A stretch of DNA of 64,000 nucleotides. Source: Tachypleus tridentatus (taxonomy: Eukaryota; Arthropoda; Merostomata; Xiphosura; Limulidae). How positions within the stretch are numbered: position 1 is the stretch's first letter; the number at the start of each line of letters is the position of its first letter. This document shows, piece after piece, positions 1-11,700 of this stretch. A program made the translations under genes and the position numbers. Under the pieces are notes generated by a model that did not search any database, was not told the origin of the DNA, and was given only the letters and a program-made list of their open reading frames with translations. The DNA lies in assembly GCF_004210375.1 (NCBI RefSeq), contig NC_134834.1:150755009-150819008 (forward strand). The letters are read 5' to 3'.

Positions 1-405
1 AATCATTACACTCTGACCACTATCGCATGTAAAGTTATTCGTATAGAATCATTATACTCTGACCATCACAGAGAAAGTTATTCTTCTGGAATCATTACAC
101 TCTGACCACCATCACGTATAAAGTTATTCGTCTAGAATTATTATACTCTGACCATCACAGAGAAAGTTATTCTTCTGGAATCATTACACTCTGACCACTA
201 TCGCATGTAAAGTTATTCGTATAGAATCATTATACTCTGACCATCACAGAGAAAGTTATTCTTCTGGAATCATTACACTCTGACCACCATCACGTATAAA
301 GTTATTCGTCTAGAATTATTATACTCTGACCATCACAGAGAAAGTTATTCTTCTAGAATCATTACACTCTGACCATCATCACATATAAAGTTATTCTTGC
401 AGTTT
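1..405. repeat. Minisatellite with 178-bp higher-order unit (left edge)
   Basis: Tandem monomers of 46 and 43 bp alternate, each starting AATCATTA or AATTATTA and sharing CTCTGACCA and AAAGTTATTC. Four monomers (46+43+46+43) form a 178-bp higher-order unit: the text at 1 recurs at 179. The array runs off the left edge and decays after about 400. It ends about 120 bp before the first kazrin exon, so it lies in a kazrin intron. Confidence 0.9.
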
Positions 406-519
406 GTATATCTAGTATCATCTTTCAGTTATTATTCTTGTTGAAATATTTTTAAGGCACTGTTGGAAAAAGACCTGCTGTAGTTTAGAGACTTAATTGG
501 TATTGCTATGTATTTGCAG

Positions 520-732
520 ACTGTACACACGAAGATATAAATCAGTTAGAAGAACGCCTCTGCCAACAAGAAGAATTAAACTACAAACTCAGTCAACAGA
601 ACCGTTGTCTTCAGAGGGAGCTAGAAGAACTGAGACCTTATAAAGAGAACACGCATGCGCAAGAGTTTGAGCTCCACCCTGAGAAGGAACGGCTGGAAAC
701 TGAACTTCATCACGCTAAGGAAGCTCTTGGAG
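520..732 (+). CDS. KAZN: Kazrin exon: coiled coil, first exon in window
   Basis: The acceptor is TATTTGCAG and the donor is after GGAG at 733. The exon enters with 2 nt of a split codon, carries 70 codons and ends with 1 nt. The residues are Glu/Leu/Gln-rich heptads ([18 protein letters not shown]) typical of the kazrin N-terminal coiled coil. The final EALG continues into [10 protein letters not shown] in the next exon, as vertebrate kazrin does. Confidence 0.85.
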
Positions 733-3700
733 GTTCTTATGCTGTTTGGTTCTTCTTAATTAGTCCACTACTTACAGATCTTGTAAAACTGGGGTTTTGA
801 AGATTAAAACAGTATATTAATCGTTTGGGAGATAAATTGCATGATATTATTTTAAGATAACAGATGTGATAAAATTCCCCACGCTCCAAGTTAGAACAAT
901 TTAAACACTAATTTTAACTGGCTCATTGCTGAGATCCAATAAGAATAGTGGATAACAGTTGGAATCTATTAAGTCTGATGAACTCTGGTTTTGACCGAAA
1001 ACGACTTCCAACAGACACTGTATAAAATTGCTCAACTGTTATCTACTATAAAGTTTTAATACCAGTTATTGCAGACAACCACAAGATGGTAAACATTAAA
1101 AAAAATTAACACCAATTATTGCAGACAACCACTAGATCAGTGGTGGGCTACTCCACGGCCACTGACCACATGTGGCCAGTGGATAGCACAATTATGGCCA
1201 ACTCGAGTTTAGGAATTAACTTTTTCCATCATTTATTTTTTATCGCAAATTTGGTAATCAGAAACTTCACTGCCTTACGTCATCACTAATGTCGCGTGTT
1301 TCATCACTGCCACAGACACCGCCCATTTTATAACGTCACTCTGGTTGAGATGTTTGTTATCGAGTGTGCGTTGTTTCGCATGCACTTGCAAACATATTTT
1401 TATTTTGCAACTTTCAAGTGTTTAAATCTATTTTATTTTAATCCCATAATACGGATAAATGGATAACGAAAGAATCCAGATGATGGTGAACACTCAGAAA
1501 ATAAAGACAGTTTAATTGATTCTGGCATTACTGCCGAAAAGAGAATTTAATGAAAGTTGGGAGTTGAAATTTGCAGTGATTGAAGCAAATATTAAGCCAG
1601 TGTGTCTTTTGTGTAACAAAGTTTTTAGGAATAATAAACTATACAACCTTAAGCAACACTTTAACAATTTTCACAACGAATTTGATGTAAAATTTCCAGT
1701 TGACAGCAAAAATCGCATGAATATAATTGGTCGTCTGAAAGGACAACTTCATGAACAAAAGGGAGGCCTAAAAAGGTTTTTATCGTCTATAGAACTAGTT
1801 ACATTAGCTATTTATAAAGTAGCTTGGATTATAGCTCAAAAAAAAGAAATCATTCTCTGATGCTGAACTAGTAAAATAAATATTGATTGTGGTCATTGAA
1901 ACTCTGTTGGAGAATTATGATTAAAAATAAAAGATAATATTCTTCAAAAGGTAAATAATTTGTAAGTAAGTCGAAGAACAATTTTTTCTTTGGATAAGTG
2001 TGGATTTGAAGACGAGATGCTTACCCTGCAAAGAGTAGAACACAAAAGGTAAACAAAGATGTTCAGTCAGAGAAATGTGGCTCACTATTCTGATAAATGA
2101 GAATCTTCCAGATTTAAAGATAGTAATATCAAAATTTATTTTCCATCTTTGGATCCACATGGGTGTGTGTGTCAACGTTTTCTACAATAGATTTTTTCAA
2201 GTCTAGATACAAATCTCAACTTACTGACATAAATTTAGAGGCAGAGCTAAGATGCTCATTGAACATAGGTACTATGCCAAATTTTACGAAACTTGTTGAT
2301 GAAAACCCCCATTAATTTTCACATTAAAGGTTAGTTGAAAGGCGATTATTTTGATTAAACTAACGCCTTTTTTTTTTTTTTAATAGTGTGGCCAACGTTG
2401 TTTTCATTAGCCACAGTTGTGGTCACTATGAAACATAAGTTGCATACCCCTGCACTAGATGGTAAACATTTTCAAAAATGTTAATACCACTTATTGCAGT
2501 CAACCACTAGAAGGTAAACATTTTTAAAATGTTTAATACCAGTTATTGCATACAGCCACTAGATGGTAAACATTTTTCAAAAAAATTAATACCAGTTATT
2601 GCAGATAATCACTAGATGGTAAACATTAAAAAAAATTTTAATACCAGTTATTACACATAATCACTAGATGGTAAACATTTTTAAAATGTTCGGAACAGGA
2701 AGATTGTCGTTTTTACACATGTTACTGGGCGACACCAGAACGTGAAGTGACAAATATTTTCAAAGTTACATTGAAAGACACTGACTTCACCACTGAAGAT
2801 TTATTATCTACCGGTAACTATAAAACACTGATTACTGTGAACTGTTGTTTACCAACAAGTGAATAGAATGAGTCACTTACTGTTCTGGGTTAGAGAGTTT
2901 TGTCTGTGTTCGTTTTGAAACTGAGTTACAGCTGTAATTTTCATGAAATGGGTAAGTGGGCGGGATTGTGGTGGAGGTCTTTAGCTACATGGATTTAAGG
3001 AAGATGGCTCTTGTTTGAGAAAAGGAATCCATTTGATGAGGAAGAGAAAAAATCCAACTAAAACTGCTTTCAACGCTGTTATTATAACTAAACTTACTGT
3101 ACAACTTTTTAACCAAGTCCTTACTTCAAATGCAACTTCACAGTGTAATGCATAAGTTACGTTTTTGTTTTCTCGTCAGTTTTGTGGATAACAAGCGTCT
3201 TACGTCCAGCTGAAATCATGTTTTTTAAATTGAAAACTACTTAAGGGGTAATGTGTTCAGAGCAGGAATCGAACTCCGAATTTCACATTATAGCCCCTCG
3301 AACTTTTCTCAGAGGTGGAAGGGGGGGATCTTTCTGTGACAGGAAAGGATTCCAGTTTCTCCTTCATTTACTCCCACTCTGCCGATACAACAAATACAAG
3401 ATCTAATTAACACGGATGGGGGGAAATAGCGTAAATAAACACACTGTTTAAAAAAATAATATTATTTTACTAATTTATTCATACAACTAACGCATGATGC
3501 TTCGTCAATCCTCATGTTTGGAATACTATATCAATGGAACCGTATTTTTAGCGTTAAAAATTATAGTAATGGTAGAGTGTTCTAGTAGGGTTTGGACTAC
3601 TGTAATAGAAATCAAAGTGTTGTGACGAGGTTTGAACTATTGTAATATGAGTTCAGAGTGTTATAACAGGGCTTGGATTATCATAATATGAGGTCAAAGT

Positions 3701-5737
3701 GTTATGATGGAGCTTGGGATATCATGAGTTTTACTGTCAATATTTGATTAAAATCTTAAATCTTCGAGGCGTTAAATAGTACTTGACGTATTTGATGTCA
3801 TTTTGAAATAGTGTTTGGTGAGAGTGACGAACTAGTAATTGCAAACGGGTGACAGATGCATCATAAGATTTCTAAATAACGCAGTTGTATGTGTCTTGTT
3901 TATGTATATAAAATGAGTAAAATTATATTTATAACCGAAAGTCGGTTTCCTAAATCCTTATTTTTCTGAGTAGTTAAGAAGATGGCGAAAAGTTACACTG
4001 TTGGTTGAGAATAATATTGGATGGCCGACAATGGTGTACCGCCATCATACTATAATGGAACTCTTGCTTATATGATACTGATGCGCAACTCCCACCTTCG
4101 CGAAATTTTTCTCCTGTGTGCATGCAGATTTGCAATAGGAGGTCACGATTTTTCCGTTTCCTGTCACAGAGACCTTTATCTTTCTCCATTCTCAGGACGC
4201 AGATATGACGTCATAAAAACGTCACATGCGAATCTAATGCACTGGAGCCATCTATATAAATATAATACATGTTTGTTTGTTTGTTTTTGAATTTCGCACA
4301 AAGCTAATCGAGGGATATCTGTGCTAGCCGTCCCTAATTTAGCAGTGTAAGACTAGAGGGAATGCAGCTAGCCATCACCACCCACCGCCAACTCTTGGGC
4401 TACTCTTTTACCAACGAATAGTGGGATTGACCGTAACATTATAACGCCCCCACGGCTGTAAGGGCGAGCATGTTTGGCACGACGGGGATGTGAACCCGCG
4501 ACCCTCAGATTACGAGTCGCACGCCTTAACACGCTTGACCATGCCGGGCCTATAATACATGTAGAACTATCTGTTGTGTGTCCATGTAAATACTTTTCAG
4601 GGTGTGGATGGATCTTCGCCAAAATTGATATGGAGGTTCATTAGGTCCATGGGGAAATACACAAAAACTTTCAGTTTGCATATTGCGGTTTTTATGAGTG
4701 TTTTTGCTGGAATTTTTACCATTATTTCTCCCCTATTGATGGAACTTTACAAAATCTGACATGATGGTTTGATTTTCCATGAGCGAGACATGCAAATTTA
4801 AGGTTTCACATTTTTTGTTTTGCTGGTTTTATGGGCGTTTTGGTTGTTTTTTTAAACTGTATATAAAGGAAACAATTTTTCATGTCTTAAGGTAATCTTT
4901 CATTAATCATCAATTCACATAATTTCTGTCCAGGGTACAGGTACCCCAGCTAGTTTCAGTTAAAAGTAATTCTGTAGTACTTGTTTAATATTACTATATT
5001 GTGTAGTTGACGATAGCGTACCATTATTTCTATTAAAATCAAAGTCACTCTGAAATACCGTTGTTTGACACGTTTTTTAAATAAATAGCGCAAAAAACCT
5101 AAGCCTAGCAAGACATGGTACTTAGGGCATTCGATTCACAATGTACAAGTCCGAGTTTGAATCCAGTCGCTGAACATAATCGACTTTTCAGTTGTGGGGG
5201 GGGGGGCGTTATATGTGATGGGCAGTCACACCACTTGTTAGTAAATAGAAATCCAAGAGTTAGAGGTGGGTGATACTGACTACCTTCCCTCTCGTCTATC
5301 GCTTCAAAATTAGGGACAATTAGCTCCTTGTGCGAAACTTATCAAATAAAAAACATAAAATATTAAATTGTCGTTAATAAACTGATTAATTTGAAAATTT
5401 CATACCAGCCTTAAAACAAGACCGTAAGAGACTGAAGATGGAAAAGTTCGACCTATTGAATCAAATGAAACAACTGTATAGTACCCTGGAAGACAAAGAG
5501 AAGGAACTAAGAGATTTCATCAGGAACTACGAGCAGAGGATGAAAGAAAGTGATGAGAATTTGAAACAGGTCATTTTTTCATGCGATTATTAATGCCGTG
5601 TAGTCTAGAATACTAAACAAACTTTACAACTAACAGGCCTATTAGCCAGTTTCGATCTCGAGGTTCTGTCTAATAGACTATATTAACACTCCTACGAAAA
5701 GTCGTTTCTAGTCCTGATTTCTCCAAGCCCGTTCCCC

Positions 5738-5772
<35 letters not shown>

Positions 5773-8700
5773 TGGGAATCTCGTTAATCCATTCATTAAT
5801 GGATTTAAATGGCAATTTCATTTAAATACAAAATTATTAGCCTAATATTAATAACGTTTCAAGTTGCTCTGGGGCCTATTAGGCCCCACTTTTCGTAGGA
5901 GTGTTAATGAGGTACTAAGTTTAAAAGTTCGAAGTCACAGTGACTACTAGTAAAATAAATAATTCGTTAAGAGTAAGAGTTTCCAAAGGTTAACCAGCCC
6001 TTTCTAGTGGCAGAAGTTTAACCCATTAGGCCTAATTATCTAGTAGCATTTTGGTTTTACTATTTTATTTAAGAAACCTTTAACTATCCTAAGAGTAAAC
6101 AAGTAAAAATAAATTTACCTTGTGATCAATGGCGTAAAGCTAAGAATTAGTTCGTAAGTACGGAGTGTTTTAGTTATCGTTTCTGTCACGAGGTGGTGCG
6201 TGTGATAAAGTGTTTACGAAACGATAAGCTAAATGAAATGTACATAATATGTATGTCATTATGTTTTATTAAGATTTACTCCAAACATTTCAAATATTTG
6301 TTTGCCAGTTGGTTCGTTCACGGGAAGAAAGTGAGCGGGAAAAATGGAACATCGTGAAGCACGCGCGAGATGAAGCTGAACGTTCGTTAGCCTTATGTGC
6401 TCAGCTAGGCCTAAAGGACGCACATATTAGACAGCTTCAGGAAGAGTTAAACATGGTAAGACTGCTTTAACAGATAATATAATGTCTCTTATGGAAAATT
6501 CTTCAGACCAATAATAATACTTCTAAAGATGGCGTGAACAAGTGAATTTTTTGTCGCATACGCAGAATATTGTTTCAATAGAGACCTTGTGTTTGTTGAC
6601 TTCATGTTGTATGTTTTACAGTGTAGAGCCAGTATTAACTTCCACTTGAATGTTTTAAGTGTTATGCTTGTGGTATCTTCAGATTGTATGTTTTACAGTG
6701 AAGTGCTGTGGTTATACAATGTTTTAGACATCATTATAATCTCCGCGTTAACAGTTCCGAGATAGGATGGGCTATTCTTCTGATGTCGACAGTTGTAGAT
6801 ATGGCCGCACTAATGGCTATCAAAGTCCGAACATGGTCTCTACTGGTCATGCCATGAACGGCCGTGACAGCGGCAATGCCCCCACACCAACCCCACCATC
6901 GTCATCTTTTGGAACTCCAGCTATAACGGTGAATGAAGACCAAAACTCTATCTATTGCTGTAAGTGTCAAAACCCAGTTCTAGCTTGTAAGTCAATGTTA
7001 CTTCAGTAGATATTGTATGTAGTGAGGTCTGCTTTTGTTGTATACTTTTTCCTTATTGGCCGTTTAGTGTTAGAAGACTTTGGATACTTCAAACAAGAAA
7101 TAATGAAATTCTAGGAGACTTAAAATGCAAGAAAAAAAATTAAACTTATAATATTCAAATTCTAGACGAAAAAAAAGGGGAAAAACAAAGTGTTATGGAA
7201 CTCCAAACGCGGGGAAAACTTAAACAATAAAATGGTGTAAGACTTAAAATGTGAGAAACATTATGCTTAATGTTATGAAATACAACACTGTCAGTAGGTT
7301 ATATTGGAAATTGATAAGTAGTGATGTTAAATATAGCTGTTAACCAGTTATACAGGGTGGCCCGTAAGTACCTACCCATCCACGAGTCTGTGTGCTGTCC
7401 TTCATTCTCGCTGCATAATATTATGCGACGTCATGTTCTGTAAGACATTTTCCTCAACATGGGCTTACATCGGCCATGTTTCTCTGAAAAAAAAAGAAAC
7501 AAATTTATAATACATGCGTAATTGAATATAACATAATAACATATGGATGGGTAGGGACTTTTTGGGCCACCCTGTAGAGAATACTTGGATCACTAAACCT
7601 ATTCTGAACAGATAACTAGTTATAAGAGATTACTTGGATCGCTAAGCCTGTACTGAACAGTTGACAATTAATTATAGAGATTACTTGGATCGCTAAGCCT
7701 ATAATGAACAGCTGACAATTACTTATACAGATTGCTTGGTTCGCTAAGCCTATACTGAACAGCTGATAATTGGTTATACAGATTATACGAATCACTAAGC
7801 CTATGATGGATAAGGATATTGATTTATATTTAAAACTGCGCTTACCCTGATACACATTTGAATATGTCCGAGGCACTGATGTGTTATTGTTGAATAATCA
7901 TATATAGATAAGTCAAAAGAAATGCAAAGCTGTGCAACCTCGGAGTACAATCAACAAAAACTGTTCGTTAAATTTAGAACATGGAAGATGTCCAATGGTG
8001 ATATCAGGTTTTGTTTTTTGTACTTATATTATCATCATACTATATACAATGGATGTAGCGTGTATGTCATTATCTATGTATGTAACCAAAACTACTCTGC
8101 CGTTTATTGAATGGCACCAAGAACAAAAATTTATTAACAAATTCTACAATTGTGGTATTCAAGATACAAACAATTAAATAAATAATTAAGGTATGTGCAA
8201 CAATCATTTCTTTATCACAATTTTAAATAAAAGTTCTTTCCTCACAACAAGAACACCAGTTTTACTAAGATTGTGAGAGTTTGATTATGTCTTTATTGAT
8301 GTAATTTTTAAATATACTATAACAAATATCCCCAACTTGAATATATAGGAACATTATATCGATAATTTACATCAATAGGTTTAAAAATGTATCGCAGAAC
8401 GGCTGGTATGGGTATTAACGCTTTTATTAATAGGAACAGAACAACATTTCGACCTTCGTAGGTCATTTTCAGGTTAACAAAGAAAGAGTTTGCAAGTGAC
8501 CATTGGACACATGACCAAGGTCTTATGTATAAGTTAAAAAAAACTTAAGTAGCATTAAAAATATGAATGGCTTTTAAAAAACTAAAAACATTTCTAAGGT
8601 GGACAGTGTCACCATCACCAATAACACTGTGTAACATTATGGGCAAACCTTGGGACAGAACATGCTTAAAATGGTGCCGTCGTTGAGTATTGTAACGATG

Positions 8701-11700
8701 GCAAGAAAGTAAAATGTGGCTTATGGTGAACTGAATGTTACACAAACTACACAGTGGTGCATCAGTTCCAGATAACATAAAACGATGAGTTAAAAACTGT
8801 GACCAATGTGTAGTCTAATTAGAACAACTTCCTCTTTCCAATCCTTACGGAAGCAAGACGGCCAAAGTCCAATATATGGTTTTATTTAGAAAAGCTTTTT
8901 TTCGCGTTGCTCACTTCAAGTCGACTGCCAGCTGGCACGGAGCCAAGCCTTGAATACAGGACCATAGTCCATGTATGGAACAGGCACAGCAGTGATAGTG
9001 CCAGAGCAGATAGATTTAGCGGCGGTGTCAGCGAGCTCGTTCCCGCGAATACCAACTTGGCCCGGTATCCAGAAAAACTGGATAGAAGTAGATGTTAAAG
9101 AGAGATGGGCTAGTCAGTTTTGAATATCGGCGAGAACAGGATGTGAACCAACGTGAAGCGATTCCAGGGCCAGTAGAGAAGTAAGCGAGTTAGTATAAAT
9201 ACTGCAGTTGGAGTACTGCTTAGCTTCTATGTGATCCAGGACAAGAGAAATGGCATACAGTTTAGCAGTGAACACAGAAGGTGTAGAGGAGATTCTGCCC
9301 ACAACCACCAAAGCACAACAAACCATGGCAGAGCCCACACAGTCACCTGATTTTGAACCATTTGTATAAATAGGAATGGAAGGATGGTTCGAAAGATGTT
9401 CAGCAAATAGCAGACAGTATTTCCAATCAGGAGTATCTACTTTTCTCAGATGACTTAAAGATAGGTCACAATTGGAGACTGTAAGAAGCCACGGTGGGAT
9501 GGGCCGACCAGTGGAGACAGCAATGTTATACAAGGACAGACCCAATTCATTCAACTGTGCCTGGATACGAAGGCTAAAAAAGCAATGGCAGACCATCTGG
9601 TGTGAAAAAGCATGGCTCATCGAGTAAGGAAAATACAACCCCAGGTGGGATGCTTTGGTATGGAACGAAGTTTCGAAGCATATAGTAAAGACAGTTGCAA
9701 AGAAGGTTCATGAGACTCTGTGTATAAGCTTTGAACTGGGGAAGTGGGAAAAGCCCAAGTATAGAGTCGAAGTCTTTGATGATGAATAGGGTCCAGCATC
9801 TTTAAGGCCAATGGTCTGGCAGAGCCATAGACCAGTGATCCATGGTCGAGTTTCGATCAAATAAGAGCACGATATATCTTTAGCATAGAACGTCGATCTG
9901 CTTCCCAAGTGGTGGAAGAGAGGACACGGAGGATGTTCACTGCTTTTGTACATTTGACCCATAGCTGCTTGATGTGTGGTATAAAGGTCAGCTTATGGTC
10001 AAAGATAAGCCCCAAGAACTTAGTTTAAGAGACCACAGGCACCACAACTTCACCGATATGGAGTTCAGGATCAGGGTGAATACCCCATTGGCAGCAAAAG
10101 TGCCAACAGTTTTAGAGAGAGAGAAGGTAAAGCCTTTTGCTGTGGTCCACTTCAGTAAAGAATTGATGGCAGTCTGCCACCCAATATTCCTCATGTTCGA
10201 TGACTGACATGAGATATGAAAGTCGTCGACATAGAGCCCGTTTGCAACAGTGAGAGTAAATTGTTCAGTGATGGCATTTATTTTTTTACTGAAAAGTGTG
10301 ACACTCACAACACAGTCCTGAGGGACTCCAAGTTCCTATAGAAAAGAACAGGAAAGTGTCGAACCCACACGAACTCTGAATCTCCTGTCCATTAAAACAT
10401 TTTTAATAAAATGGGCAAATTAGCCACGTAACCCATATATATAGAGGTTTTGCAAAATGCCATACCTCCATGTTGTATCATAAGCCTTCTCAATGTCAAA
10501 GAATATTGATACAAGATGTTGTTTGAGAAAAGCTTCGCTTATTGACGTTTCAAGTCAAATAAGGTGGTTCATGGTGGAGCACTGTCATCGGAACCCACTC
10601 TGGGTAGACGAGGGTAGGTGCTTTGATTCGAGGAACCAAACAAGACAAGCATTAACCTTCCTCTCTAAGGTTTTACAGAGACAGCTCATCAAAGCAATTG
10701 GACGGTAGTTTGATGGAATCTTGGGATCCTTCCCAGGCTTGGAGAAAGGTAGGACAATAGCCTGGCACTAGGCATCAGGAAAAACATTCTCCTGCCAGAT
10801 CCGGTTAAAAACAATAAAAAAAATAGCAAGAGAAGCAGGAGATAGATGGAGCAGCATCTCATAGTGTATATCATCAGGTCCAACCAATGTACTGCCAGAC
10901 TAACGAAGAGCCAGTTTGAGTTCCACCAGTGTAAAAGGACGATTATAGTCACAGAGACAATCAGCTCGAAAGGAAAGAGGTGATTGCTCTGCCCGATTCT
11001 TGATGGCTAAGAAGGTGGAAGAAGAAGCAGAAGTGCTAGATACCCAGCAAAAGCATTCATCTAGAGTACCGGCAATGCTCTGGGTATCAACCTCCATGGA
11101 TCCTGCCCTGGATCGATTGGGCAGGTCTTTGCTGTTGGAAGGGGATTCCAGAGACTAAGGACATGAACGAATGATTGTTTGCATCTTGGGGTGAGAGAAG
11201 AAGATGGATCCCAGGAATTTTCTGTACCTGGAACCAAAAGATGTGGATCTTGAGGTTTGGTGGAAGGTATATAAGGGGCAGAGATAAGTGTTGAAGTTGA
11301 TTCATAATTTTTTTTTACCATGGAAGTCAAAAGACTTTTCATTTGTTTGGAGAACGATTCTTTAGTAGGCACAGAGAGATCTGTCTGCACTCCCACAGTA
11401 ATTATGGAACGAAGTGCAGCAGCATATGTCCGAGATTAGGTGGTGGACAGCAATTTTCGAGCCTCAGGATAGGTAATGTTATGAATCATTTTCAAATGCT
11501 GCACCTCTTTTTCTTCCAACCATTTAGGGCAAGAGCGAAAGTAGGATGGGTGAGAGCCATTGTAATTGATGTAATGAGGGTCTGTTTCACACTTGTAGGC
11601 ATCATGGTCCTTGTCACTGCAACGAGCACACGTCAAGGAAACACAACATGACGTTTTTGAGTGACCGAACCTTTGACACTGGAAACATCGAAGAGGGTTT

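Larger units (their letters stand above)
1052..2690. repeat. ~50-bp minisatellite interrupted by a hAT element
   Basis: Units of about 50 bp contain TAATACCAGTTATTGCA and CACTAGATGGTAAACATT. Two units precede the hAT insertion (1052-1137) and about five follow it (2453-2690). The array lies in the kazrin intron 733-5408. Confidence 0.85.

Noticed and set aside
1-405. Possible CRISPR-like array because of regular repeats
   Set aside because: Monomers are contiguous and similar along their whole length with no unique spacers, and the context is an animal intron.
4368-4622. Minus-strand 84-codon frame
   Set aside because: It is the translation of a tRNA-derived SINE with a clear 12-bp target duplication.
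7616-7876. Minus-strand frame with a 17-residue repeat
   Set aside because: Product of the 51-bp minisatellite (multiple of 3), with no other coding signal.
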